From Symbiodinium natans (taxonomy: Eukaryota > Sar > Dinophyceae > Suessiales > Symbiodiniaceae): a stretch of 64,000 bases of DNA. Made by a program: the position numbers and the translations under genes. The notes beneath the pieces were generated by a model. It saw only the letters and a program-made list of their open reading frames with translations. It was not told where the DNA came from and searched no databases. Below, piece after piece: positions 30,568-40,578 of the stretch (within the stretch, counting starts at the first letter, position 1; the number at the start of each line of letters is the position of its first letter). The stretch spans positions 909,163 through 973,162 of the forward strand of contig CAJNDS010001113.1 of the NCBI GenBank assembly GCA_905221605.1. The letters run 5' to 3'.

Positions 30568-31434
30568 TCAAATGTTGATTGGGCAGTCCGATTCGTACGG
30601 ATGCAGATTCACAAGCTCCCGCTCTGAGATGAGATCCTGAGCACTCCCTGTGTCACCAATCCATTCGATGGGTGGCGATTCTGATGATAGTTGAACCTTA
30701 GCGGGACAAGACACTCTCAACCCTTTTGGAATGCAATAGTTGCAACCAAACTCCGTATCGCAACAGTAATTGCAACGGCTTGGTTTGTCCTCCAGACTGT
30801 CTTTGACCGTAGCTCTCAACATGCGAGCGGCCATAAGTGCATCTCTGGTGGATTGATTGTCTGGCTTGGGAGTGTAGTCAACAGACCACTTCTTGTCATA
30901 CCTGCGCTGAGGATTCTCAACAGGGAACTTAAGCTCTCCATCTCTGAGTGGGAAGTTGATGTACATTGGGCTGTTGTCAAAAGACACTGCTGGTAGCGCC
31001 AAACGCATGTCAGTGGAACACTGAGGGGGCCAGTACGACTCATCCTTCCGGAGAGTAAAAGCGTCGGCTTGGGAAGCCGTGCCGGCCATCATTGCTCCTA
31101 GAAGGCAAACTGCTGCAGGGAGAGAAGGTCCGCCACTCCTCCTTCGAGCTGAGCCCTTCGAGTTCCCGGAGCCATGTGATCCTTTCGAACCCTTGCTTCC
31201 CTTAGAACCCTTGGAGCTAGCCCTGGAGCCCTTGCGTTCCTTCTTCTTCTTCTTCTTGTCCTTGCCCTTGTCAGGGCGCGCAGATCCCTTTTGACTTCCG
31301 TCGGGTGTAGCAGCGGCACCTGGCTTTCCGGTGTGCATGAATTTGCAATTCTCTCCACGGTCGCAACGACCTTGTTTGTAGAACTTGCACACTCGAGGCT
31401 TTCCTGACGGGGAGTTGGGTCTAGAAGGACTTCT
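30568..31434 (-). CDS. Retroelement nucleocapsid finger and aspartic protease
   Basis: The frame begins by a -1 shift out of gag near 31435, where gag reads GGGRGEVLLD and this frame reads RSPSRPNSPSGKPRV. A second CCCH finger follows (CKFYKQGRCDRGENCKFMH), then a Lys/Ser/Gly-rich basic stretch, an Ala-rich hydrophobic segment, and paired cysteines (CNYCCDTEFGCNYC). The protease active site is IEWIGDTGSAQDLIS, with the catalytic Asp codon at 30654-30652. An in-frame TGA (30568-30570) follows PINI; the same frame continues without a break into the rest of the protease and pol. The position suggests one mutated sense codon or a read-through site. Confidence 0.8.
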   Translation of the reverse strand, partial: RSPSRPNSPSGKPRVCKFYKQGRCDRGENCKFMHTGKPGAAATPDGSQKGSARPDKGKDKKKKKKERKGSRASSKGSKGSKGSKGSHGSGNSKGSARRRSGGPSLPAAVCLLGAMMAGTASQADAFTLRKDESYWPPQCSTDMRLALPAVSFDNSPMYINFPLRDGELKFPVENPQRRYDKKWSVDYTPKPDNQSTRDALMAARMLRATVKDSLEDKPSRCNYCCDTEFGCNYCIPKGLRVSCPAKVQLSSESPPIEWIGDTGSAQDLISERELVNLHPYESDCPINI

Positions 31435-33617
31435 CCTCGGCCTCCGCCGGGTGACTGCGATCTGCCACGTCCGCTGGGCGTCTGGTGCTTGTATTTACAA
31501 CTGCCACCATTCTTGCAACTGCCGTTCTTGACAAAAGAGATGCAAAACCCTTTGGGTACTTTCTTGGGTGCAGGCGCAGTAGGAACAGCAGGAGCTCCAG
31601 TTTGCTTGGCAATCCGCTCCCGGTTCCTCTCGAGCCTTTTGCGATTCAAGTGGCTATTGGCGGCGTCGTAGAGAAATTTAAACGATCTTTCACTGGAGCC
31701 TTCGGCAGCCCTTTCATAGATGGCAATATCGTGCTGAAGTGCTTTGCATTTCTTTACCTGCCTATGAAAGAGCGGTTCGAGAACCTTGTCTTCAGGGGTG
31801 GTCTGAATGCCTGAAAGCACCGTATCCCAGTTCCTAACGAACATCACAAGGTTTTCGTTTACCAACGTCACTGAAAGGAGGTCTTCCATGTCATACACGG
31901 AATTGTGTAGGATGTTTGTAGCAAAGTGCTGATGAAGGAGAAACAGGATTTGTCTACCCCTCACTAGCCTCCCGGCGTGAGCCTCCCTCTCCTTGAGGGT
32001 GTCCATTTGGCGCGCGAAGTCACCTTCAAGGACATTTGTCACTGCCGACAAGACCTTGGCATCGAGAGTAGAGAAGCCACCTGTGTCCCTCAACTCTTCT
32101 TCCTTAGAGTCCTTGTCCCATACCTTCGAAAGCCATTCAAAAGCTTCATCCGGCTTATTGGACGCTGCAACTACAGCTTCACGAACCCTAATTCGCCAGT
32201 TCCTGTACTGTTCAGGTGTCGGGAACTTGGGGAACAGGATCTTCTCGGCCTCCTTGGATTTGGTCTTGTTTACATCCTCATCAACTTCCTCCTTCTCGTT
32301 AGTCTTTCCTTTGGCAAGTTGCTTGATGATTGCCTTGAGCTGCTTGGGCGAGAGATCAGAAGAGGAACTGGAATCCCTCTTCTTGCTTTTCTTGTCTTTC
32401 TTCTTGCTCTTTTTCTTTTTATGACTGCTGCTCGAGTCATCATCATCGCTGCCGTCATCATCTCCATCAGGGCCTCCCCCGTCAGGGTGGCGTCGGGGCC
32501 TTGACCCTTTGGCGTCCTGAGGCGGAGTATTGATGGGATAGGTAGGGATCAGACCCGGTGGCGCAGATGGGGCGGACCCCGTTGCGCTTGCATGAGCCTG
32601 CAGAGCCGCGATGGCCTGGTTTAGCTGCGATTTCAGTTCAGCATTCTCCTTTTCAGCCATCTTTCTCTTCTCTGACTCGTGACTCATCATCACCCTGAAA
32701 TCCCTAACTTCAGCAGTCAAGCGTGAAATCTCAACCTCAGATGTCGCCTGAACTGCATGTGTTGCCTGAGCAGCGGCGACACGGGCACTGTCCATTTCAG
32801 CATTGAGGAGATCCGCGTTGCTGACGGCCTTAGCTTCCGCTTGGTGAAGTTGATCACGCAACCTAGCGTAGGTAGCGTCAGCGTGGCTCTCAGCAGCGCT
32901 TAGTCTTTGGGCCAAAGCTTGAGCTTCACCTCGTGCCACGTTGATCTCATTGGCCTGCGAGTCAAGCTGCGACTGACCTGTTGCCAATCTCTGTCTGGCC
33001 TGTGTCTCCTCACTACCTAATCTGGTTTCGGCCTGAGCAAGTTCAACTCTGAGTTGTGACACTCCCGACATGACATTCATACCCATTGCTTGGAGTTGCT
33101 CCTGAAAATTGTTTGCGAGCTGACCAATGATCTGATTGTGGCGATGTTCAGCTATCTGCTCGAGTAACGGCGACCTGTCGTTCTGAACAAACACATTGCT
33201 AATGTTTGCTTGATTCTGCAGGATTCGCTGATCGCCGATTGTCAAACTGTTCATAGTCGAGGAGGTCGGTTGGAAAAGACTCTGGGCTGACGGACTAATA
33301 TCTTGGGATGAGCTTCCTCCGGCTGCTATCGGAAGGCTGGCCGGTGGTTGTCTAGCACTAGGGGACACAACCTGCCAAGGCGCGGACGCAGTCTGACGGC
33401 TCGAGGCACCGGTGGTGACACCGGCCTCGGAAACTGCACCCTTCTGAAAGAGCCTATGGTCGTGTAGCCTTAGTGCCGTTGTGGTCAACGGGAGCTCACC
33501 CTCCCGGGGAGCGGCGTCCTCACCTGGAGCATTACCATCAAAGGACATGCTCAGGTTGCTCGCTCCGTCGTCCGGGACTGGTATGCCTGCAGGACCTAGC
33601 GGAGCTTGGTCCGTCAT
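31435..33617 (-). CDS. gag: Retroelement gag
   Basis: The start is the ATG at 33617, only about 40 bases inside the 5' LTR. The N-terminal 170 residues are disordered. Residues about 170-330 are Ala/Gln/Glu-rich heptads consistent with a coiled coil (AEIRLGSEETQ-type pattern, VSNADLLNAEMDSARVA). A basic Lys/Ser run (KKKKSKKKDKKSKK) follows. Then comes a conserved copia-like gag block, FPKFPTPEQYRNWRIRVREA to SSERSFKFLYDAANSHL. A CCCH zinc finger at about 692-711 (CISFVKNGSCKNGGSCKYKH) closes it. Downstream the frame runs on to 31098 as Arg-rich noise, while the true coding frame switches by -1. The role is particle assembly and RNA packaging, by analogy with copia gag. Confidence 0.85.
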
Positions 33618-33640
33618 CACAGAGTGGTCAAACTAGCGTG

Positions 33641-33658
33641 GTACTACGGCTGATAACC
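33641..33658 (-). other. Putative primer-binding site
   Basis: Directly inside the 5' LTR the element strand reads GGTTATCAGCC. Plant copia elements carry TGGTATCAGAGC there, complementary to the 3' end of initiator methionine tRNA; TATCAG is shared. The match is partial, so the tRNA identity is a guess. Confidence 0.4.
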
Positions 33659-33765
33659 TATTGTTACCAGCAGACAGCCCCAATATTTAGGGAAACGTGC
33701 ACACGCCTTTTTCTTGAGCCATGAGCGAACAACGGTAAGTAACGAAATGTCTTTCTGTAACAACA
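33659..33765 (-). repeat. 5' LTR (107 bp)
   Basis: Identical to 13015-13121. The length is at the very short end for LTRs. On the element strand it contains ATGGCTCAAG, whose last nine bases TGGCTCAAG equal the 3' end of the dinoflagellate spliced leader. On the opposite strand it contains ACGGTAAGT, a perfect splice-donor sequence. Confidence 0.9.
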
Positions 33766-34099
33766 TCTTTTTGAGTACTTACAAGTGGGGTTTCAGGTTT
33801 CGGGTTTAGGGTTTAGGGTTCAGGGGTACTGATATGTAGTGTTATAAGTACCCTAAGGTTACCATAGGCTACCCTTCTAACCCCACAAGTGCCCCGCATG
33901 TGCCTGGCAAGGCCCTCAGCCCAGAACTCTCCATTGCAAGGTTCGGAGGGCTTACGGCTTCGGGTTGGGGTTTAGGGTTTAGGGTTTGCGGCTTGGGGTT
34001 TAGGGTTTGGAGGTTTTGGGGCAAAAGAAGCCGCAGTCAGAATGAGAAGCCTCCCCGTGTGGAGTTCTGGCAAAGAGAACGGGGTCTGTACATTTATAA

Positions 34100-34242
34100 G
34101 GTTGCTTAAGGGAGGGGGGGTTCAAGGGGAGGTTATGTAAGCCAAGACCCAAGGTTCCCTATGCTACTGCCTTCGGCTCCCAAACTTCCCACAAGTTCCC
34201 TAGCTACCTACCCCCCCATGAACCCCCTTCCCTTAAGCAACC
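34100..34242. mobile_element. 143-bp MITE-like element
   Basis: GGTTGCTTAAGGGAGGGGGG at the left pairs with CCCTTCCCTTAAGCAACC at the right as an imperfect inverted repeat of about 30 bases. The interior is unique and noncoding. Confidence 0.65.
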
Positions 34243-34867
34243 CTACAACACATGTCTACGCACAGGCCCTCGGGCCAAACTGAATCAGGGGGGGCTTGCG
34301 GCCCCCTCAGGCGAAGCAAGAAGCCCTAAACCCTAAACCCCAAACCCTAAGCCCTAAGCCCTGAACCCTAAACCCTTGTTTCTGCGGGGAAGTCGAGCGC
34401 TTCCTGTGAGATGCTTGAAAACGCCCTACCCCTTGGAGCCGGGGCCCGAGAGGGGAGAAAACGAGCACCTGTAGGCCGCGGGCACGGGCCCGAGATCGGA
34501 TCGTCTGCTGTCTCGAGATGCTGCGTCTTCTGAAACTAACCCCTAACCCCTAACCCCAAACCCCCCTAAACCAGTCGGCAGCCGCTGTTTGCAACCATGC
34601 CATCACACCCGCACGCCGCGGCGCCGTCCAAAAAAACACTTGTAAGGCAACTGGCATACCCTAACTTCTCTCAAACCCTCAAGATCTTGCAGACCCTCTC
34701 AACCCTATAAACCCCACAAAACCTAAATCCCGTTGAAATTTGCCCTCAACACCCTATACCCTGAAAGCCCTACACCCGATGAACCCTAAACCCGAAAACC
34801 CTAAACCCGAAAACCCTAAACCCGAAAACCCTAAACCCTAAACCCTAAACCCTAAACCCAGAGAGAG

Positions 34868-34994
34868 AGGGGTTTAGGGTTTAGGGTTTAGGGTTTAGGG
34901 TTTAGGGTTTAGGGTTTAGGGTTTAGGGTTTAGGGTTTAGGGTTTAGGGTTTAGGGTTTAGGGTTTAGGGTTTAGGGTTTAGGGTTTAGGGTTA
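34868..34994 (+). repeat. Interstitial telomere-type array (TTTAGGG)n
   Basis: Eighteen near-perfect TTTAGGG units. A C-strand array lies immediately to the left (about 34800-34860), separated only by a GAGAGAGAG stretch, so this is a tail-to-tail palindromic arrangement. Confidence 0.95.
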
Positions 34995-35007
34995 GGCCTC
35001 CAGGGGC

Positions 35008-35094
35008 TCAGCGGAATCCGCTGGGTGCAACCGATCTCTCGGAGCGAGCCGAGTGACTCAGAAAGTGGAGCTGGCGGAGGATGGCATCCTTGAA
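35008..35094 (-). CDS. Candidate exon, possibly terminal
   Basis: After a CCCTAAG acceptor the frame reads FKDAILRQLHFLSHSARSER and then SVAPSGFR before TGA (35010-35008). It may be the last exon of the minus-strand gene region that lies to the right, or an internal exon with an unrecognised donor. Telomere arrays flank both sides. Confidence 0.45.
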   Translation of the reverse strand, partial: FKDAILRQLHFLSHSARSERSVAPSGFR

Positions 35095-35582
35095 CTTAGG
35101 GTTTCGGGTTTAGGGTTTAGGGTTCAGGGTTTAGGGATTAGGGTTTAGGGTTTAGGGTTTTGGGTTCGGCAGCTCCGGATCGAGCAGTTTCATGGTAAAG
35201 ATAGATGTACGGCTCTGATATAACACCCACCCAAAAAATCCCAGAACATTGAGAAACGAAGTGTTTCTCCAATCATACAACAATGGGCTACAGCTTCGAG
35301 TTGCTCGTAGCTCATACCCTGTCGTTTAAGCTCTACCTTTCAATTCTAAGTCAACTCTCAGCTTCAAGGGCCTATGCTTGACATGAACGGACACACAAAA
35401 AAAACACCCAAACTTTGCTAGCCTCATGTTCTTGCTATTGCGACTCTTGCGCGCTGCCTTAGCCTTGAATTTTACGGACACCCGAAAGCTACTTTTTGTT
35501 GACCTCATTTTCAATTTTCTTGCCACTGCATCGGCATCTCCTGCGGGCTGCCTTAGCCTTGACATGAACGGACACCAAAACT

Positions 35583-35660
35583 CTATTCCCCTTGGAAATA
35601 TTATTTTGTATAAAACCCAAGAGGATATTAAAAATATTGGTTTTATTGAGGTTCTAAAGA
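35583..35660. repeat. Dispersed repeat family E, copy 1
   Basis: CCCAAGAGGATATTAAAAAT and GAGGTTCTAAAG recur inverted at 50246-50330 together with a CCCCTTGG block. The surrounding 35365-35800 also holds diverged tandem blocks (GCTGCCTTAGCCTTGA, ACGGACAC, GGAGCCGATCTGTTAC), each present more than once. Confidence 0.55.
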
Positions 35661-35918
35661 AAGTATAGAAAAAAGCAACCTAATTTTGTTAGCCTCATTG
35701 GCTTGGCTGAGAGGACTGCAGGAGCCGATCTGTTACGGGACTTTTTTTGGGCATGTTTTCTTTCTCGGGCTTGGCGAAGACAGGAGCCGATCTGTTACTA
35801 AACCCTAAACCCCAAACCTTTTGGGGTTCTTAAACCCTAACCCTAAACCCTAAACCCTAAACCCTAAACCCTAAACCCTAAGCCCTAAACCCTAAACCCT
35901 AAACCCTAAACCCTAAAC

Positions 35919-36006
35919 CCACTCTGGCTTGGGAGCTTCGAGCTTCATGCCGTTCCTCGACTTCCTTAAGCCCCAAAGGTTCGGCGCCCGGTGGCCAAGC
36001 GCCCCT
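35919..36006 (-). CDS. Candidate 88-base exon
   Basis: A GCATAGCAG acceptor leads to RGAWPPGAEPLGLKEVEERH and then EARSSQARV. The exon runs into GTGGGTTTAGGG, so GTTTAGGG is the only nearby GT donor. Telomere-type repeats follow directly on both sides. Confidence 0.5.
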
Positions 36007-36017
36007 CTGCTATGCAA

Positions 36018-36125
36018 TTTAGGGTTTAGGGTTTAGGGTTTAGGGTTTAGGGTTTAGGGTTTAGGGTTTAGGGTTTAGGGTTTAGGGTTTAGGGTTTAGG
36101 GCTTAGGGCTTAGGGCTTAGGGCTT
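36018..36125 (+). repeat. Interstitial telomere-type array
   Basis: Twelve TTTAGGG units then four CTTAGGG variants. It abuts the acceptor of the exon at 35919-36006. Confidence 0.95.
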
Positions 36126-36229
36126 AAAGAACCCCAAAAGCTCGCACAGAATCACCCCTTTAGAAGGCTCCCGCCCCCTCCCCTCTCCCAAAAAGGGGGG
36201 GACCCCCCAATCCACCTTAACGCCTAAAC

Positions 36230-36335
36230 CCCCGAAGGTCGGAACTCCCGCCCACCCCAGAGGGAGCGCAAAGAGGAGCTTTGCACTTGGCGCCTGCTTC
36301 GCGCCCACATCCTTCTCCAGCTTGTCGAGGCCTCG
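36230..36335 (-). CDS. Candidate 106-base exon
   Basis: A TTTCCAG acceptor is followed by RGLDKLEKDVGAKQAPSAKL and LFALPLGWAGVPTFG, ending at GGGGTTTAGGC. The frame is open throughout and the acceptor is good. Not recognised. Confidence 0.5.
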
Positions 36336-36871
36336 CTGGAAAGGGTTTAGGGTTTAGGGTTTGGGGTTTGGAGTTTGGGGTTTAGGGGGTTTAGTTTAGG
36401 GTTCAGGGTTTAGGGTTTAGGGTTCAGGGTTTAGGGTTTAGGGTTTAGGGACATGGGCAGAATATGGTTAGGTACTTAGGCTCCCGTGCTATTGCAGGCA
36501 GCGGGCCCTCCCTGAAACCCTGTAGACCCATAAGCCCTACATAAGCCCTTTAAACCCTAGATCCTATATACACAACTTGCAAACTCCATTAGCCCCATAA
36601 AATTTTATGAACTTGCTACAGAGACCCAATAAACAATATCAATATCAATATCAATATCAATATCAATATATGTATATATATATATATGCCCTACGATAAG
36701 CGAGAGAAATCCTCCACAAACCTGCAGACGCCTTATACAGACCCTACATAAGCCCTAGCCCCATAAACCCTGTCTAAACCCTCTGGGCGCTGTACAGCCC
36801 CTAAACCCCCTAAACCCTAAACCCTAAACCCTAAACCCTAAACCCTGTATAAACCCTAAGCCCTAAATTTC

Positions 36872-36937
36872 GCATTTAGTGGCAGCCCAGTCGCGCTCGG
36901 TAATCGCGCCGAGGCTCGACCGGACATCCTGGCACGG
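36872..36937 (-). CDS. Candidate 66-base exon
   Basis: After CCCCAG the exon encodes exactly 22 codons, PCQDVRSSLGAITERDWAAT and KC, before GAAATTTAGGG, which would be a GA donor. The codon-exact length supports a symmetric exon. Confidence 0.5.
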
Positions 36938-37109
36938 CTGGGGGGTTTAGGGTTCAGGGCCTATAGGGTTTAGGGTTCAGGGTTCAGGGTTCAAGTTTCA
37001 GGGCTTAGGCGTTTGGGAAAATGGCATAGAGGCTTCCTGCTCCCTCAAAGAGAAGCAGCGCGGCCAGGCAGCTTCAACAACGAGCCTCCCCTTTGCAACG
37101 CCTTTGTGT

Positions 37110-37275
37110 ACTATGGGGGCCTTAATACTTAGAACAGGGTTTTGGGGCTTATTACGTATTATGGAAGAAAATCTACTGGACCATAAGAAATACTTGGAAC
37201 AGGGTTTTGGGGCTTACCATGATTCTAAAGGGGCCATAAGGGAATCCAGCTAGTATTTATTCCGACCCCTATATT
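37110..37275. repeat. Dispersed repeat family C, copy 1
   Basis: It contains two copies of GGAACAGGGTTTTGGGGCTT-type sequence and the end ATTCCGACCCCTATATTA. The same blocks appear at 41013-41130 and, inverted, at 47846-47946. Noncoding interspersed repeat. Confidence 0.6.
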
Positions 37276-37624
37276 AACTCAACTCTCTCGTGTTCCCGTT
37301 CCGTGGCGTCGCACACACACACACAAGTGGCGAGATGACGACCATGGCTCGCTCGACTCTGAGACTCTTGGATCCTCTTTCAGGCGTCGGACGAATCAAA
37401 ACAAGTGGAGGGCCATGCTCCCTACAACCCTAAAATCCCCTTACCCCAAGCCCTAAACCCCTAATGAGCCCTAAACCCCTAAACCCCCTCATGAGCCCTA
37501 AACCCCTAAACCCCAACCTCTAAACCCCTAAACCCCTGACCTCAAACCCTAAACCCTAAACCCTAAACCCTAAACCCTTGACCCCAAACCCTGAACCCTA
37601 AACCCTTGACCCCAGACCCTAAAC

Positions 37625-37695
37625 CCTTCCTAAAAGTCCACAGAGCGCGGCCTCCGTGCCCGGCGTTGGGTTGGCCTTCGGAGCTCCCAACATTG
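37625..37695 (-). CDS. Candidate exon
   Basis: A TGGAAG acceptor leads to AMLGAPKANPTPGTEAALCG, then LLG, ending at GGTTTAGGG. Flanked by arrays in the same outward-facing order as other exons here. Confidence 0.45.
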
Positions 37696-38375
37696 CTTCC
37701 AGGGTTTAGGGTTTAGGGTTTAGGGTTTAGGGTTTAGGGGGGTTTAGGGTTTACAGGGTTTAGAGAGTGTAAGGCTCTCAGGGTTTCAGGGTTTTAGGGT
37801 TGTAGGGTTTTTGGGTTCGGGTCTTAGGCCTTTAGGGGGATTAGGTTAGGGCTTTAAGGATTTTAGGGTCTCAGGGTCTTGAGGCTTTAGGGTTTTATGG
37901 CTTTGGAGGTTTTTAGGGCTTTAAGGGTTTGTAGGGGCTCTAGGGTTTTAGGGCATCCGAGGTTTCTAAGGGTTCAGGGCGGCTCCGGGATTTTGGGTTT
38001 GAGACTTCAGGTCGGCGGGTGGAGGGCTGAAGGGGCACCACGCTCAAAATGGAACGGGTGCTTGGGAGGAGGGGGGGGAGCGGGTGGTGATCTAAATACA
38101 TAGAGAAAGATGGTGCAGCTTGTTTTTTGCGATTCTCGTCGCCCTACGTAAACCCGGGACCCTGCACCCTGACAACCCCAAGCAACCCCTAAACAAATCC
38201 GAGCTCCAGAGATGTTTCGGCTCGTGCCCACCCCCCCCCCCCCTTTCTGGGCCCCCTGCCACGTAAAAAGTTCTGCTGGCCCTGCACTTGGCAAAGTCCA
38301 TTTAGCGACGCTTCGGGGGCTTTTTTGGGGGGTGTTTGGAGGCGTTTCGGCTCAGGGAGGCTCCGGGTTTAGGGG

Positions 38376-38490
38376 GTTTAGGGTTAGGGTTTAGGGTTTA
38401 GGGTTTAGGGTTTAGGGTTTAGGGTTTAGGGTTTAGGGTTTAGGGTTTAGGGTTTAGGGCTTAGGGCTTAGGGTTTAGGGTTTTTGGGTT
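38376..38490 (+). repeat. Interstitial telomere-type array
   Basis: About fifteen TTTAGGG units with two CTTAGGG variants near the right end. Confidence 0.95.
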
Positions 38491-39194
38491 TCCGGGCTCA
38501 GGGGCTTCTACCCAACTCCAGGATGGCCCAAAAAAGAGCCCAAAGCACTCAAAGAAGCCGCGAAAAAGACCCGAAGATAAGTCAGCAAAGACTGAAGCCC
38601 CCGAGACAAAGCCCTGAGAAAGACAACTGAAAACTGAAAATCCAAAAAAAAACTCGCAGGTTTCCAGTTTCATATCGTGCCGGAGGATTTGGTGAGAATA
38701 GTACTAGTGATGATCATGGTGATAACGGCAAGGAAGAGTACAAGTGGCAATAGTACAAAAATGATACTAATCAGAGTAGCAAAACATCAGAGACATGAGT
38801 TACATGATAGTACGCATAGCCATGCTGGTGAGAGTACTGGTGTCCTGCATAGGGGCCTAATGCTTGCGCACTCTGAGAGCTGATGCTGTCAGTTAGAAAG
38901 TACCCCTCAATACATTGACTGAGGCGGGAACACTGGAAGGAAACAGAAAGGAAACGGAGGGGACCCGATCTGGGGAACGTTGCCGTGCCACTAAAGATCA
39001 TGCGAAAGTTCAAAAGTTCTTCACAGTGTGTCTTGCGAGCGTGTTTTCCGTGCGTCTGCGGCCCGTTGCTTATTTCTCTCTCTTTCCTTTGTTCTCACAG
39101 CGAGCTTCGAAAAGCTTGTCCCCTCCTAAACCCTAAACTCCAAGCCCGAAACCCTAAACCCCAAACCCTAAACCCTAAACCCTAAACCCCGAAC

Positions 39195-39294
39195 CTCTCA
39201 ATTTCGGCACTCCTGGAAGTTCGATTCTTGCCATCACCAGCTCCGGTCGAGTCCACGGACTTCTCCGAGACGAAGGACTCGGCAGACAAGGGCC
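39195..39294 (-). CDS. Candidate 100-base exon
   Basis: TTTTTAG acceptor, then PLSAESFVSEKSVDSTGAGD and GKNRTSRSAEIE, then a canonical donor GAGAG before GTTCGGGG. Ser-rich hydrophilic sequence like a disordered cytosolic tail, consistent with a channel C-terminus. Confidence 0.55.
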
Positions 39295-40146
39295 CTAAAA
39301 ACCCCTGAAACCCTTAGGGTTTAGGGTTTAGGGTTTAGGGTTTAGGGTTTAGGGCTTAGGGCTTAGGGCTTAGGGTTTAGGGTTTAGGGTTTAGGGTTTA
39401 GGGTTTAGGGTTCAGGGCTTGGGGTTTCGGGTTTAGGGTTCAGGGTTCAGGGCTTGGAGTTGAGGGTGGAGAGCCTAACATGAGGGTTTCCGAAAGTAGG
39501 CGGAGCCTTCTTGGGGTCCTTACTATCAAAAAATCCTACTATTTGGGGGTCGACATTTGGGTCCCGTATTTTCGGCAACTCCGCTATAAAACCAGGGGTA
39601 TACGGAGGGACCCTGGAATCTCCTTCCCCCTATACAACCACGACATCACCCTGGCATAGTCCCTATATTCCTAGGTAGCCCCTCAATTGCCGTCCAAAGA
39701 ACCCCCAAGGTCCCTCAAACCCGAAGAAACATTCCCACACCCTACAAAAACCCGAAGCTTCGACGAAAGCGCACTTCCTCTGAGCTTGTCAGGCCTGAGG
39801 GCTTGGGAGCCAATACCATGTGTCCAGCAAGAACCATAGGTAATACCAACGGGTAACCAACATGAGGGTTTGGGGTTTGGGAGTTGGGGTTTAGGGTTTG
39901 ATTAGGCATAATAATGGTCAACAAGTCCAGCATTGCTCAAAGTCCATCCAATCACCGCACCCGACACTCAAAGCCAATCATGATGGGTAGCACCTGTCAA
40001 AACACCCCAAACCCCAACCAGCCATCAAAGGCAGCGCTCCAGATTAAAGTCCTCTTTTCAGGACGCCATACGATTTTATCGGCCCCCTTTTCAAAGAAAA
40101 CCCCCCGAATTTTCAGAGAACCGGGCCCCCTAAAACAAGGAGAGAC

Positions 40147-40265
40147 CTCCGGGCTCCCCCGCCCCGCGCAAGGAGCCGCTTCCGCTGCCCTTCCTCGTCG
40201 AGAAGTTCGGGCGGAAGGCGCTGCCTCCCCTGGGCGACAGGGAGCCGGTGGCCTCGTCCATCAGC
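40147..40265 (-). CDS. Candidate 119-base exon
   Basis: CCGGCAG acceptor, then LMDEATGSLSPRGGSAFRPN, FSTRKGSGSGSLRGAGEPG, then a GGAG donor before GTCTCT. The plus strand is also open (LPLPFLVEKFGRKALPPLGD to a stop), but the minus strand has both splice signals and agrees with its neighbours. Confidence 0.45.
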
Positions 40266-40488
40266 CTGCCGGTGGTGAAGTGAAAAACGCGTGGGCGCAG
40301 AAGAATGATAGCGGAACAAGCCCCAAAACCCCGCCCCGATTTGCAGCGCAGAGGCTCTCAGGGCGCAGGTTTAGTGTGTAAAGTTTCAGGGTGGGTAAAG
40401 GCATCGTTTTGATAGATTCCAAGTCCCATCGTCAAACCAATCAGGTCATGCCGAACTCCAATTCCCAGCTCGTGCATATGGGGGCTTA

Positions 40489-40578
40489 TACGAAAATAGG
40501 GGACCCCCCCCCCCCCAAAAAAAAAAAACAAGTAGTAAGATCCCCTTCTCATACGGGCCCCAATAAGGTACCCCCGAA
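40489..40578. repeat. Dispersed repeat family F, copy 1
   Basis: TACGAAAATAGGGGACCCCC, AGTAAGATCCCCTT and GGGCCCCAATAAGGTACCCC in order. A related copy occupies 40895-41012, where a telomere array splits the first block. Confidence 0.65.

Larger units (their letters stand above)
13015..33765 (-). mobile_element. Giant Ty1/copia LTR retrotransposon with nested element
   Basis: Two identical 107-base direct repeats (13015-13121 and 33659-33765) bound 20,751 bases. Discounting the nested element at 15279-21153, the retroelement is about 14.9 kb, roughly two to three times a usual copia element. On the minus strand the order is 5' LTR, a leader of about 40 bases with a tRNA-like primer-binding match, one broken polyprotein, a 3' untranslated stretch of about 380 bases, a GGGGGG purine tract and the 3' LTR. 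Copia identity follows from integrase preceding reverse transcriptase and from YVDD, ADSDHAG and ALSSTEAE motifs. Identical LTRs suggest recent insertion, yet the frame carries two shifts and two TGA codons. I see no target-site duplication: flanks read AAAGA upstream and AGGGT downstream on the element strand. It could be a recombinant copy. Confidence 0.9.

Noticed and set aside
31098-31434. Arg-rich C-terminus of gag in the original frame
   Set aside because: The alternative frame encodes a CCCH finger and leads into the protease, so the in-frame tail is most likely noise after a frame change.
21185-33724. Many plus-strand open frames across the retroelement (up to 401 residues)
   Set aside because: They are antisense shadows of the minus-strand polyprotein, which has recognisable catalytic motifs; the shadows have none.
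40130-40283. Plus-strand terminal exon (LPLPFLVEKFGRKALPPLGD to TGA)
   Set aside because: The minus strand is equally open, has both splice signals and agrees in strand with the neighbouring exons. I kept the minus-strand reading at low confidence.
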